This document shows, one piece after another, positions 8,979 to 17,974 of a stretch of 64,000 bases of DNA (position 1 is the first letter of the stretch; each line of letters opens with the position of its first letter). A program made the position numbers and the translations under genes. Under the pieces are notes generated by a model. That model searched no databases, had not been told where the DNA came from, and saw only the letters and a program-made list of their open reading frames with translations. This stretch comes from JBBEAM01 sp942491105 (GTDB lineage Bacteria; Pseudomonadota; Alphaproteobacteria; Kiloniellales; DSM-21159). The stretch covers positions 62,001 through 126,000 of the forward strand of contig CALNZX010000006.1 in the NCBI GenBank assembly GCA_942491105.1, written 5' to 3'.

Positions 8979-10369
8979 GTCGCGCGTCGCTCGAGGTCGT
9001 GGAAGTCGAGTATTGGGCCGATACCGCGCAGCGGCTGCATCACCTGTGCGCGCGGCCCTGGTTCGTACTGCTCGATAGCTGTCGTTTCAGCGGCGCCGAC
9101 GGACGTTTTGACATCGCCGCGTGGGAGCCGATGGCCACCCTGACGACGCGCGGCTCGCGCACTCGGATCGAGACCGGCGATGGCGTGAATTACACGGAAC
9201 GCGACCCGTTCACCGTGCTGCGCGAGCACCTGCGCGATGAATCGCGCCATCCGTTCCTGCCCTTCGTCGGCGGTGCGATCGGCTTTTTCGGCTACGATCT
9301 GGCGCGTCGGGTCGAGCGCCTGCCGGAAACCGCGGCGCGCGACATTGAATTTCCGGACATGGCGGTCGGCATCTACACGCAGGGCCTGGTGGTCGACCAC
9401 CAACGCGCGCGCGCATGGCTGTTTCATCGTGGCCTGGATGCCGCCGCGGTTCGCGTCGCGCTGCAGCGTCTGGCCGTCCCCAGAACCCTGACCCCGGCGG
9501 CCTTCGCCAGCGATTTCGTGGTCACATCGGCGGTCCGCCCCGATATCTCCTACGCCGACTACGCGGCGGGATTCGCCACCATCAAGCAGTACATCCGCGA
9601 TGGCGACTGTTACCAGGTTAATTTCTCGCAGCGCTTTTCCGCCCGCGCGACCGGCGATCCCTGGGACGCCTACCTGCGTCTGCGGGTGCTCAACAGCGCG
9701 CCGTACGCCGCGTTCCTGCGCGTCCCGGGTGGTGCGGTGTTGAGTTCATCACCGGAGCGCTTTCTCGAAGTGCGTGGCAAGGCCGTCGAGGCCAAACCGA
9801 TCAAAGGCACGCGGGCGCGGGCTCTGGATCCCGAACGCGATCGCGCGCTGGCGCGGGAGCTTGCCGGCAGCAGCAAGGACCAGGCCGAGAACCTGATGAT
9901 CGTGGACCTGCTGCGCAACGACCTCGGCAAAAATTGCGCGATTGGCAGCGTGACGGTTCCGCGCCTGTTCGAAATCGAATCCTTTGTTCGCGTTCATCAC
10001 CTCGTCAGCACCGTGCGCGGCACCCTGCGTGACGACGTCCATGCGCTCGATGTATTACGCGGCTGCTTCCCCGGCGGTTCGATTACCGGCGCACCAAAGA
10101 TCCGCGCCATGGAAATCATCGAACAACTCGAACCGGCGCGGCGCAGCGTTTACTGCGGTGCAATCGGCTACGTGTCCGAGGACGGCCAGATGGACACCAA
10201 TATTGCCATCCGCACGCTGCTTTTCAATGGCACTCACCTGTACTGCTGGGCCGGTGGCGGCATCGTCATGGATTCCGTCCTTGACGAGGAATATCAGGAG
10301 AGTCTCGACAAGGCCGCGGCCATGCTCAACGTCTTCAGCGATGCCGAAGTCCAGTACGTGGATCGTTAA
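8975..10369 (+). CDS. pabB: Aminodeoxychorismate synthase component I
   Basis: A 464-residue chorismate-utilising enzyme, PabB type, making 4-amino-4-deoxychorismate on the way to p-aminobenzoate. Family motifs include DCYQVNFSQRF near residue 210, SSSPERFLEV near 256, the catalytic stretch KPIKGTRARA near 270 and GCFPGGSITGAPKIRAMEII near 364-383. It starts with an ATG overlapping the mfnF stop. p-Aminobenzoate is the substrate of the RFAP synthase encoded at 1272, so its place in the H4MPT cluster makes sense; it would also serve folate. Confidence 0.93.
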   Translation: MSRASLEVVEVEYWADTAQRLHHLCARPWFVLLDSCRFSGADGRFDIAAWEPMATLTTRGSRTRIETGDGVNYTERDPFTVLREHLRDESRHPFLPFVGGAIGFFGYDLARRVERLPETAARDIEFPDMAVGIYTQGLVVDHQRARAWLFHRGLDAAAVRVALQRLAVPRTLTPAAFASDFVVTSAVRPDISYADYAAGFATIKQYIRDGDCYQVNFSQRFSARATGDPWDAYLRLRVLNSAPYAAFLRVPGGAVLSSSPERFLEVRGKAVEAKPIKGTRARALDPERDRALARELAGSSKDQAENLMIVDLLRNDLGKNCAIGSVTVPRLFEIESFVRVHHLVSTVRGTLRDDVHALDVLRGCFPGGSITGAPKIRAMEIIEQLEPARRSVYCGAIGYVSEDGQMDTNIAIRTLLFNGTHLYCWAGGGIVMDSVLDEEYQESLDKAAAMLNVFSDAEVQYVDR

Positions 10370-10991
10370 GCTCGGTGGCGCGATGATGCGTGCCGCCGAG
10401 CTTCCGGTCTGGCTTGAAGCGTGCGCTGCCCCGGCCTCACGGGTGAACTGTGTGCTGGTGATCGGCGGCGGCGGCTTCGCCGACGAAGTGCGCGCTTTAC
10501 AGCAGCGCTGGCGATACAGCGACAGCCTCGCGCACGCGTTGGCGATCGAGGCCATGACCCTCAATGCCCGCGTGGTGCACAGTCTGCAGCCGGAGCTGGC
10601 ACTTTTTTCGGCTGCGAAACCGCGCGCGGACGCCATCCCGGCCGGACCGTGTTGCCTGTGGCTGCCGAGTGACGGCGGCGCCGGGCTCGCCCTGCCGCAC
10701 AGCTGGGATATCAGCGCCGACAGCATCGCCTGCCGGATCGGCGCGATGCTCGGCGCGCAGCGGGTGTTGCTGGTGAAATCCCTGCCGCCGGCGAGTCTGC
10801 GCGACACCGATGCGCAAGCACTGGCGGTTCGCGGCGTCATCGACGTCGGCGTGGCCGTCGAGATCGCGACGGCTGGCGTGGCGGTCAATCTGCTCAGCAA
10901 GTCGGACCATGCGCGTTTCGGCGCGGCGTGCCTGGCCGGCGAATGGTCCGGCGCCGACCTCAGTACAGGCGAGAAACACGCCCCCAGCTGA
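10341..10991 (+). CDS. mfnE: Amino-acid-kinase-fold protein, MfnE-like
   Basis: A 216-residue member of the aspartate/glutamate/uridylate kinase fold: WIVKLGGAMM near residue 7 and CVLVIGGGGFADEVR near 34 are the nucleotide-binding glycine stretches. The archaeal family member MfnE phosphorylates the aminomethylfuran phosphate in methanofuran synthesis, and the position after mfnF and pabB supports the same role. The ATG at 10341 lies inside the end of pabB (29-base overlap) and has no clear ribosome-binding site, consistent with coupling. The last ten residues before the repeat array are not conserved-looking. Confidence 0.78.
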   Translation: MPKSSTWIVKLGGAMMRAAELPVWLEACAAPASRVNCVLVIGGGGFADEVRALQQRWRYSDSLAHALAIEAMTLNARVVHSLQPELALFSAAKPRADAIPAGPCCLWLPSDGGAGLALPHSWDISADSIACRIGAMLGAQRVLLVKSLPPASLRDTDAQALAVRGVIDVGVAVEIATAGVAVNLLSKSDHARFGAACLAGEWSGADLSTGEKHAPS

Positions 10992-11006
10992 GCAACAGGC
11001 CCCCAA

Positions 11007-11520
11007 CAGGCTGGTGAAAAACGTCGCGAGGAAGGTCGGGCGCGGCGTTGCGGGCTCCGCAGTAGTTCTTCACCTGGCCTGCAGCAGGGTGGTCAAAAAC
11101 GTAGCGAGGAATGCCGTGGGCAAGGCGTGCGCGAGACGAGGACCGGAGTTTACTGGTGTAAATGTGGACCGCAGGCGAGTGCACAACGCCGCCCACGGCA
11201 TCCGCAGTAGTTTTTCACCAGCCCTGCAGCAGGCTGGTGAAAAACGTAGCGAGGAAGGTCGGGCGCAAGGCGCGGGCGAGATGAGGACCGGAGTTTACTG
11301 GTGTAAATGAGGACCGCAGGCGAGCGCGCAACGCCGCGCACGGCCTCCGCAGTAGTTTTTCAGCTTGCCTGCAGCAGGCTGGTGAAAAACGTAGCGAGGA
11401 ATACCGTGGGCAAGGCGTGCGCGAGACGAGGACCGGAGTTTATGTCGATAAATGAGGACCGCAGGCGAGTGCACAACGCCGCCCACGGTATCCGCAGTAG
11501 TTTTTCACCAGCCTGCTAAA
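11007..11520. repeat. Tandem array of long palindromic repeats (one short and three full copies)
   Basis: The copies lie at about 11007-11079 (internally deleted), 11088-11222, 11232-11367 and 11377-11518. Each full copy begins GGCTGGTGAAAAAC and ends with its reverse complement GTTTTTCACCAGCC-like sequence, with arms of about 40 bases that pair imperfectly, and copies are separated by the palindrome GCCTGCAGCAGGC. The core holds a small hairpin, TTTAC-TGGT-GTAAA in copies 2 and 3 but TTTAT-GTCG-ATAAA in copy 4, so pairing is kept while bases change. The same is seen in the outer stem (ATGCCGTGGGC with GCCCACGGCAT, against ATACCGTGGGC with GCCCACGGTAT). No open reading frame here is credible. 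The region fills the gap between mfnE and the next gene. Confidence 0.9.
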
Positions 11521-11576
11521 GCCCGCCGCTCCAGGGTCGATAGCACTGTCGACGCAGTTCGCGCCGGGAGTGCCGC

Positions 11577-12581
11577 ATGAACCGGCTGATACACACGCTC
11601 GCCCGCATACCACCGCCGTACTTCAATGCATCAATTGCTGGTCTCGCCATGTTCGCCGTGGCGACGACGGCCTGGCACGCGCAGTCACTTGCAGTACTGG
11701 CGGCGGCGGGCGGCCTGATTGGCCTGCTCGGGGTGGCGCTGCTCGTGGCCTATAACCGGGTCTACCCGCAGCGTCTCGAGCGTGTCCGGAGCAATCTGCA
11801 GGCGCTTGCCGCTGAGCTTGACGCTGCCAACAACGACCAGCAGCGAGCACTGGCCGCGGTTCGCGAAGCACTGCGCCGGGCACAGCACAGCGCGGTGGCC
11901 ACGGGCGGCAGCGTCGCGCAGCTCGACGATGCGGTACAGCGCGCCGGCACCGGCAGCGCGCTGGCCTGTACGCACGTCAGCGCCGTTAAGGCCAACAGTG
12001 AGCGTCTGGTTCAGGATGCGCAGTCGCTGGCCGGCCTGGTGCGCACCGTGGAGTCGAGCCGGATCGCGATCGGCGCCGAACTCGACATGACCCGGGTGCT
12101 CGCGGAGCAGACCAATCTGCTCGCCCTGAACGCCGCCATCGAGGCCGCACGCGCCGGCGAGCAGGGGCGTGGGTTCGCGGTGGTTGCCGAAGAGGTCCGC
12201 AGTCTGGCTGGCCGTGCCAGTCAATCCGCGCAGGACATCGATCGCATGTACGAAAGTCTCGGCGATCAACTACTCGAAATCACGCGACGGATGGATAGCA
12301 GCCGCCGGTTCCGCACCGCGGTGGCGACCGAAATCGAAGCCGCGGCCAGCGCTCTCGAGCAGATAGCGACCGCACTCGACAGCGCCGGGCAGGTGCGCAG
12401 TGCTGGACCGCACGCGCCCGGCGACTGCGACAGCAGCTTCGATGCCTTGCTGGGTGAGGTTGAAGCCGTCGCCGCGGCTGCGGCCGCGACTCACCGGGTG
12501 CACGAACGTCTCGCCGCCCTTAATGGCGAGCTGTCCGGGGTCGGCGCTCGACAACGCGGCGACACGGCGCGTCAGGAATAA
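11577..12581 (+). CDS. Small membrane-anchored methyl-accepting chemotaxis-like protein
   Basis: A 334-residue protein with two predicted membrane helices (about residues 17-33 and 36-58), a coiled-coil linker and a chemotaxis receptor signalling tip: VLAEQTNLLALNAAIEAARA then GEQGRGFAVVAEEVRSLAGR near residues 172-212. This tip normally binds CheA and CheW. There is no periplasmic or PAS sensor domain and almost no loop between the helices, so what it senses is unclear. The start ATG overlaps the stretch GGGAGTGCCGC that could serve as its ribosome site. No che genes are nearby. The C-terminal 60 residues are low-complexity, alanine-rich. Confidence 0.85.
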   Translation: MNRLIHTLARIPPPYFNASIAGLAMFAVATTAWHAQSLAVLAAAGGLIGLLGVALLVAYNRVYPQRLERVRSNLQALAAELDAANNDQQRALAAVREALRRAQHSAVATGGSVAQLDDAVQRAGTGSALACTHVSAVKANSERLVQDAQSLAGLVRTVESSRIAIGAELDMTRVLAEQTNLLALNAAIEAARAGEQGRGFAVVAEEVRSLAGRASQSAQDIDRMYESLGDQLLEITRRMDSSRRFRTAVATEIEAAASALEQIATALDSAGQVRSAGPHAPGDCDSSFDALLGEVEAVAAAAAATHRVHERLAALNGELSGVGARQRGDTARQE

Positions 12582-12613
12582 AAAAAGCCGGTGAGGTTTG
12601 GGCCTCACCGGCC
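12577..12613 (-). terminator. Rho-independent terminator after nrdB
   Basis: Read on the minus strand, the stem GCCGGTGAGG / CCTCACCGGC with a CCCAAA loop is followed by a run of T. It lies about 50 bases after the nrdB stop and overlaps the end of the convergent receptor-like gene. Confidence 0.9.
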
Positions 12614-12663
12614 AATGCAGCACGACATAGCTCCCATGCGAGGAGGTCTGGTCTAATGCCCAA

Positions 12664-13920
12664 TTAGTCCCAGCTAAGCGCGCCGCCAGTCTGATACTCG
12701 GTGACCCGAGTTTCAAAAAAATTCTTCTCTTTCTTGAGGTCTATCACTTCGCTCATCCACGGAAACGGGTTGGTCGCGCCCGGGTACTGTTCGGGCAACC
12801 CAATCTGGGCGCAGCGCCGGTTGGCGATGAAGCCGAGATAGTCCTCGAACATATTGGCATTGAACCCGAGCACGCCGCGCGGCAGGGTGTCGTGTGCATA
12901 GGCGACCTCGAGTTCCACCGCTTCGCGGATCAGAACGATGATTTCTTTCTGGAACTCATCACTCCACAGGTGCGGGTTTTCGACCTTGATCTGATTGATG
13001 ACATCGATGCCGAAATTCATGTGCATGGATTCGTCGCGCAGAATGTACTGGAACTGCTCGGCGACACCGGTCATCTTGTTGCGGCGTCCCATCGACAGGA
13101 TCTGGACGAAGCCGACGTAGAAAAAGATGCCTTCGAAAATGACATAGAACGCGATCAGATCGCGCAGCAGCCGCTGGTCCGCCTCGGGGGTGCCGGTGAC
13201 AAACTGGCGATCACCGAGACTGTCGGTAAAGCGCATCGCCCAGGCGGCCTTGTTGTGCACTGACGGCACTTCCCGGTACATGTTGAATACCTCGGCTTCG
13301 TCAAGGCCGAGGCTCTCGATGCAGTACTGGTAGGCATGCGTGTGCAGGGCCTCTTCGAAAGCCTGGCGCAGCAGGTACTGCCGGCATTCCGGGTTGGTGA
13401 TGTGCCGATAGACGGCCAGCACCAGGTTGTTCGCGACCAGCGAATCGGCGGTCGAAAAAAAGCCCAGGTTGCGTTTGATGACGCGCCGCTCGTCCTCGGT
13501 CAGGCCACCCGGATCCTTCCACAGATTGACGTCCGCATTCATGTTGATTTCCTGCGGCATCCAGTGGTTTGCGCAGCCGTCGAGATATTTCTGCCACGCC
13601 CATTTGTATTTGAACGGCACCAGTTGGTTCAGATCCGCGCGGCAGTTGATCATTTTTTTGTCGTCGACCGCCAGGCGGCCGGCGCCAAACTCGACTTCTT
13701 CGAGCCCGGTACTGCCGTGTTCGACTTCGGCAGGTTCCTCCGCGACGTGCGCCTCGGCAGAGGGCGCTGCGGGTGCGGCCGGGGCCGCGCTGCGTGATTG
13801 CTCGACGCGCTGTTCCGCGCGTTCGACGGCGGCCAACGCTTCGCTGGCGAGCATGCCGCGTGCGCCGCGGTCGCTGGTAGTGGCCTTGAATTGCGCGATT
13901 GGGTCGTCCCAATTCAGCAT
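12664..13920 (-). CDS. nrdB: Class Ia ribonucleotide reductase, beta subunit
   Basis: NrdB holds the diiron-tyrosyl radical used by NrdA to reduce ribonucleoside diphosphates. The 418-residue protein shows the ferritin-like iron ligand motifs, including ECRQYLLRQAFEEALHTHAY near residue 180 and the FQYILRDESMHMNFGID stretch near 290. The ATG at 13920 follows AAGGGG, and reading further upstream would add 21 residues of nrdA-nrdB spacer. The N-terminal 70 residues are alanine- and glutamate-rich and variable. It sits 44 bases after nrdA and is followed by a terminator, so nrdAB is a two-gene operon. Confidence 0.95.
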   Translation of the reverse strand: MLNWDDPIAQFKATTSDRGARGMLASEALAAVERAEQRVEQSRSAAPAAPAAPSAEAHVAEEPAEVEHGSTGLEEVEFGAGRLAVDDKKMINCRADLNQLVPFKYKWAWQKYLDGCANHWMPQEINMNADVNLWKDPGGLTEDERRVIKRNLGFFSTADSLVANNLVLAVYRHITNPECRQYLLRQAFEEALHTHAYQYCIESLGLDEAEVFNMYREVPSVHNKAAWAMRFTDSLGDRQFVTGTPEADQRLLRDLIAFYVIFEGIFFYVGFVQILSMGRRNKMTGVAEQFQYILRDESMHMNFGIDVINQIKVENPHLWSDEFQKEIIVLIREAVELEVAYAHDTLPRGVLGFNANMFEDYLGFIANRRCAQIGLPEQYPGATNPFPWMSEVIDLKKEKNFFETRVTEYQTGGALSWD

Positions 13921-13964
13921 ATTGTTCCCCTTCAATATCGTATTAAGTGTGATTGCGCCGGCGT

Positions 13965-16838
13965 CTACTGGCAGGCTTCGCAATCAGGGTCGAGTATCGA
14001 ACATACCTGCGGCGCGTCGGCCTGCTGCTGCGGTGCTTTCTGCACCGCGTTCAGCTTGCCGTCGGCGAGCGTGCTCTTTTCGACGTGCGTGGCGCCCATC
14101 GTGCGCAGGTAGTAGGTCGTTTTCAGGCCCCGGACCCAGGCCAGTTTGTACAGGTTGTCGAGCTGGCTGCCGCTCGGCTGGGCCATGTACAGATTCAGCG
14201 ACTGGGCCTGGTCGAGCCATTTCTGACGGCGCGAGCCGGCCTCGACCAGCCAGCGCGGATCGATCTCGAACGCAGTCGCGTAAATGGCCTTGACCTCTTC
14301 CGGTATGCGATCGATTTTCGCGACGCTGCCGTCGTAGTATTTGAGGTCGTTGACCATCACCTCGTCCCACAGTTTGCGGGCCTTGAGGTCTTCAACGAGG
14401 TACATGTTGACGACCGTGAAATCACCCGACAGGTTCGATTTGACGAACAGGTTCTGGTAGGTCGGTTCGATCGACTGACTAACGCCACAGATATTGGAAA
14501 TCGTCGCCGTCGGCGCGATCGCCATGCAGTTCGAATTGCGCATGCCGACCTCGGTAACGCGCTGCCGCAGGCTGTCCCAGTCAAGCGATTGCGACCGGTC
14601 CATGTCGAGGTAACCACCGCGCCCCTCGGCGAGCAGGTCGATGGAGTCGATGGGCAGCACACCCTTGCTCCACAGCGAGCCTTCAAAACTTTTGTAGGTG
14701 CCGCGTTCCTGCGCGAGGTCGGTGGAACCCTTGATCGCGAAATAGCTGAGCGCCTCCATCGAGCGGTCGGCGAAGTCCACCGCCGCATCGGAGGTGTAGG
14801 CCAGGCGTTGCTTGTACAGCGCATCCTGAAACCCCATCAGGCCGAGGCCGACCGGACGATGGCGCAGGTTGGACGCGCGCGCCGTGGGTACGCTGTAGTA
14901 GTTGTAATCGATGACGTTGTCGAGCATGCGCATGGCAATGCTCACGGTATGTTCGAGCTTCTCCAGGTCCAGGCCATTGGCGTCTACGTGCCGGGCGAGG
15001 TTGACCGAGCCGAGATTGCACACTGCGATCTCCTGCCCCGGGGTCGTGTTCAGGGTGATCTCGGTACACAGGTTCGAGCTGTGCACGACGCCGATGTGCT
15101 GCTGTGGTGAACGCAGGTTGGCGGCGTCTTTGAACGTCACCCACGGGTGGCCGGTCTCAAACAGCATGGCGAGCATTTTGCGCCACAGGTCGACCGCGCG
15201 CAGTCGCTTGAAGTTGCGGATTTCGCCGCGCTCCGCTTTTGCTTCGTAGTCGTTGTACAGGGTTTCGAACGCCGTCCCGTAGGCATCGTGCAGATCCGGC
15301 ACTTCGTCGGGCGAGAACAGCGTCCACTGGCCGTCTTCGCAGACCCGTTTCATGAACAGGTCGGGGACCCAGTTGGCGGTGTTCATGTCATGGGTGCGAC
15401 GGCGGTCGTCACCGGTGTTTTTGCGCAGCTCGGTGAATTCCTCGATGTCCATGTGCCAGGATTCGAGATAGGCACACATGGCGCCCTTGCGCTTGCCGCC
15501 CTGGTTGACGGCGACCGCGGTATCGTTCGCGACTTTCAGGAACGGTACAACGCCCTGCGATTTGCCGTTCGTGCCCTTGATGTGCGCGCCCATGCCGCGC
15601 ACCGGCGTCCAGTCGTTGCCGAGCCCGCCAGCGAATTTCGATAGCAGCGCATCATCGCGAATGGCGCTGAAAATTCCGTCGAGATCGTCGGGTACCGAAG
15701 TCAGGTAGCAGGACGACAGTTGCGGGCGCAGGGTGCCGGAGTTGAACAGTGTCGGTGTCGAACTCATGAAGTCGAACGTGGACAGCAGATCGTAGAATTT
15801 GATCGTCCAGGACTCGGGATCGATCTCGTTGATCGCCAGTCCCATCGCCACGCGCATGAAAAACACCTGCGGCAGTTCGAAGCGCGTGCCGTTGCTCTGC
15901 AGGAAATAGCGGTCGTAGAGGGTCTGCAGACCGAGATAGTTGAAGTCGAAATCGCGTTCCGGCTTGATCGCCTGGCCGAGCTTTTGCAGGTCGTAATTGC
16001 CCAGCCGGTGATCCATTAATTCGAGATCGATAGCGCGCTTGACGTAGCCCTCGAAGTACAGGGGATAAAGCTCGCGCATTTCTTCCTGGGTAGGTTCCTG
16101 TTTCAGACCGGTCACGAACGTGACCGCCTCCTGGCGCAGGGAGTCCAGTAACAGGCGCGCCGCGACATAGGTGTAGTTCGGCTCGTTTTCGATATACATG
16201 CGCGCGCTCATCGTCGCTGCCTTGGCGACATCGGTCTCGGCGACGCCGTCGAAAAGCGAGCGCAGGGTCTCGGTGACGACCGCGTCGGCCTTAACGCCGT
16301 CGATATCGGTACAGGCCTCGTCGATGACCTTGCGCAGGCGGGTTTCGTCGAGCGGCGCCTTGCTGCCATCGGCGAGCGTCACGGACAGACCGCTGCGCTC
16401 GATCGGCGGACGGGCGCTGGCGGCCGCCGCTTTGCGTTCGCGCGCGCGGTCCTCGCGGTAGAGGACATAGGAGCGCGCGACCTTGTGTTCACCGGCGCGC
16501 ATCAGGGTCAATTCGACCTGGTCCTGGATGTCTTCGATGTGCACTGCGCCGCCGGCCGGCATGCGGCGCGTGACGGCGCTGGTGATCTGCTCGGTGAGGC
16601 TTTCGACCAGGGCGTGGATACGGGTCGAGGCGGCGGCGTTACGTCCTTCGACAGCCAGGAAAGCTTTGGTCAGGGCGACGGTTATTTTACCGCCGTCGAA
16701 CGTGGTGACTTTGCCGTTACGGCGTATTACTCGAAATTCACCCGGTGCGGTCGCGGCGATTTCGGCACCGGCGTCGGCGCCGGTGATGGTGGCTGACGGA
16801 GCCTGATTACTCCGCACGGCAGCACGTTCTAATTCCAT
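13965..16838 (-). CDS. nrdA: Class Ia ribonucleotide reductase, alpha subunit
   Basis: The 957-residue catalytic subunit binds substrate and allosteric nucleotides. An ATP-cone lies near residues 35-125 (VIRRNGKVTTFDGGKITVAL), with a second cone-like stretch near 150-240 (LSVTLADGSKAPLDETRLRK); the barrel follows, with NSGTLRPQLSSCYL carrying the first redox cysteine near 375, NLCTEITLNT near 590 and the C-terminal cysteine pair in DPDCEACQ. The start ATG has the ribosome site AGGAGGGG. Upstream lie two NrdR-box-like palindromes, so transcription is probably repressed by NrdR. Confidence 0.96.
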   Translation of the reverse strand: MELERAAVRSNQAPSATITGADAGAEIAATAPGEFRVIRRNGKVTTFDGGKITVALTKAFLAVEGRNAAASTRIHALVESLTEQITSAVTRRMPAGGAVHIEDIQDQVELTLMRAGEHKVARSYVLYREDRARERKAAAASARPPIERSGLSVTLADGSKAPLDETRLRKVIDEACTDIDGVKADAVVTETLRSLFDGVAETDVAKAATMSARMYIENEPNYTYVAARLLLDSLRQEAVTFVTGLKQEPTQEEMRELYPLYFEGYVKRAIDLELMDHRLGNYDLQKLGQAIKPERDFDFNYLGLQTLYDRYFLQSNGTRFELPQVFFMRVAMGLAINEIDPESWTIKFYDLLSTFDFMSSTPTLFNSGTLRPQLSSCYLTSVPDDLDGIFSAIRDDALLSKFAGGLGNDWTPVRGMGAHIKGTNGKSQGVVPFLKVANDTAVAVNQGGKRKGAMCAYLESWHMDIEEFTELRKNTGDDRRRTHDMNTANWVPDLFMKRVCEDGQWTLFSPDEVPDLHDAYGTAFETLYNDYEAKAERGEIRNFKRLRAVDLWRKMLAMLFETGHPWVTFKDAANLRSPQQHIGVVHSSNLCTEITLNTTPGQEIAVCNLGSVNLARHVDANGLDLEKLEHTVSIAMRMLDNVIDYNYYSVPTARASNLRHRPVGLGLMGFQDALYKQRLAYTSDAAVDFADRSMEALSYFAIKGSTDLAQERGTYKSFEGSLWSKGVLPIDSIDLLAEGRGGYLDMDRSQSLDWDSLRQRVTEVGMRNSNCMAIAPTATISNICGVSQSIEPTYQNLFVKSNLSGDFTVVNMYLVEDLKARKLWDEVMVNDLKYYDGSVAKIDRIPEEVKAIYATAFEIDPRWLVEAGSRRQKWLDQAQSLNLYMAQPSGSQLDNLYKLAWVRGLKTTYYLRTMGATHVEKSTLADGKLNAVQKAPQQQADAPQVCSILDPDCEACQ

Positions 16839-16923
16839 ATCCCCTCCTGATTGGCGCGTTTTTGGTGCTCGTACTTGATGCGAGCTAACTCTTTATGTTT
16901 GCGGCGTAAGCGACTGTATATCA

Positions 16924-16971
16924 CCACAATCTGATGTGGTCAAGGAAATTAGATACCACTAGATGATGTGT
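16924..16971 (-). promoter_or_regulatory. Pair of NrdR boxes upstream of nrdAB
   Basis: Two 16-base palindrome-like sites, CCACAATCTGATGTGG (16924-16939) and CCACTAGATGATGTGT (16956-16971), match the NrdR box consensus ACACWATATATWGTGT at 11 and 12 positions. Their starts are 32 bases apart, about three helical turns, the arrangement expected for NrdR. They lie about 90-130 bases before the nrdA start. The remainder of the 327-base gap (16839-17165) holds no other feature I recognise. Confidence 0.78.
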
Positions 16972-17165
16972 ACAGCCTGTGTGCGAGCGCAGTGTAACGG
17001 TCCACTAAGCTGGGCACAAACTGGGAATAAAAACAGGCTTCCATCGCGCGATCAGGCGGTTACGATCAGGGTGCCTTAACCGGGCTGTCGTCGGTGCCTG
17101 CCGGACGCCGGGTCGGCATAATTTTTCCGGCGCCTCGAGCGCCGCGCAAACGAGGTCAGCCGCTG

Positions 17166-17939
17166 ATGTTCGACACCGCCGCCAGCCCGGCCCTGCGCGT
17201 GATCCAGTTGACGGACACGCATATCTACGCCGATCCCGCCGCGCGTTTCGACGGTCTCGACACGCGCAGCAGCCTGGCCCGCGTGCTGGCCGCGAGCACC
17301 GACGGCGGCGACGACGCGCTGTTCGTGATCAGCGGTGACGTGAGCATGGATGGTGGCGCGGCCGGCTACGCCTGGCTGGCGCCGCGCCTGGCCGGCATCG
17401 GCCGCCGCGTCATGCTCATTCCCGGTAATCATGACCAGCCGTCGACGTGGCCGGCGGGTGTCGAGCCGGGGTTCGCAACCACGCCGGCCAGTGTGGCGCT
17501 GGGTTCGTGGCGCTTGCATTTCATTTCGACGCTGGTCAGCGGCCACGCCTGGGGCGCGATCGATGCGGCCCGGCTGCAGGAGCTCGCGCTGGCGCTCGAA
17601 CGCGAGCAGGACAGCCACCACGCGATATTCATGCACCATCCGCCACTGGCGGTCGGCAGTGCATGGCTGGACGCCATGGGCCTGCGCAATGCGGCCGCGT
17701 TATGGACCGTGCTCGCTCGGCACAGCCATGTACGCGTGGTCGCGTGCGGCCATGTCCATCAGAACTTCGACGCCTATCACGCCGGCGTCAGGGTCCTTGC
17801 GACGCCCTCGACCTGCGTTCAGTTCGAGCCGCGCAGCGCGCGCTACCGCGTCGACCGGCGCGCACCGGCCTATCGGCGCCTCGACCTGCTGGCCGACGGC
17901 AGGCTCGAAACCGAAGTTGTGCGCGTGGCTCTGAACTGA
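17166..17939 (+). CDS. cpdA: CpdA-like calcineurin-family cyclic nucleotide phosphodiesterase
   Basis: A 257-residue metallophosphoesterase. Metal-binding motifs are in order: LTDTHIY near residue 14, ISGDVSMDG near 57, IPGNHDQP near 86, MHHPPL near 157 and ACGHVHQNFD near 195. CpdA hydrolyses 3',5'-cAMP; the exact substrate is inferred from overall similarity. The ATG at 17166 fits the family N-terminus better than an upstream in-frame ATG at 17094, which would add 24 basic residues. It ends 35 bases before the convergent tsaB. Confidence 0.85.
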   Translation: MFDTAASPALRVIQLTDTHIYADPAARFDGLDTRSSLARVLAASTDGGDDALFVISGDVSMDGGAAGYAWLAPRLAGIGRRVMLIPGNHDQPSTWPAGVEPGFATTPASVALGSWRLHFISTLVSGHAWGAIDAARLQELALALEREQDSHHAIFMHHPPLAVGSAWLDAMGLRNAAALWTVLARHSHVRVVACGHVHQNFDAYHAGVRVLATPSTCVQFEPRSARYRVDRRAPAYRRLDLLADGRLETEVVRVALN

Positions 17940-17974
17940 AGCGCGGCGAGTGCGCGCCGGCGGGACGGTGCTTT

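Noticed and set aside
11007..11520. CRISPR array
   Set aside because: The units are about 135 bases long palindromes with no short identical repeats and unique spacers, and no cas genes are near.
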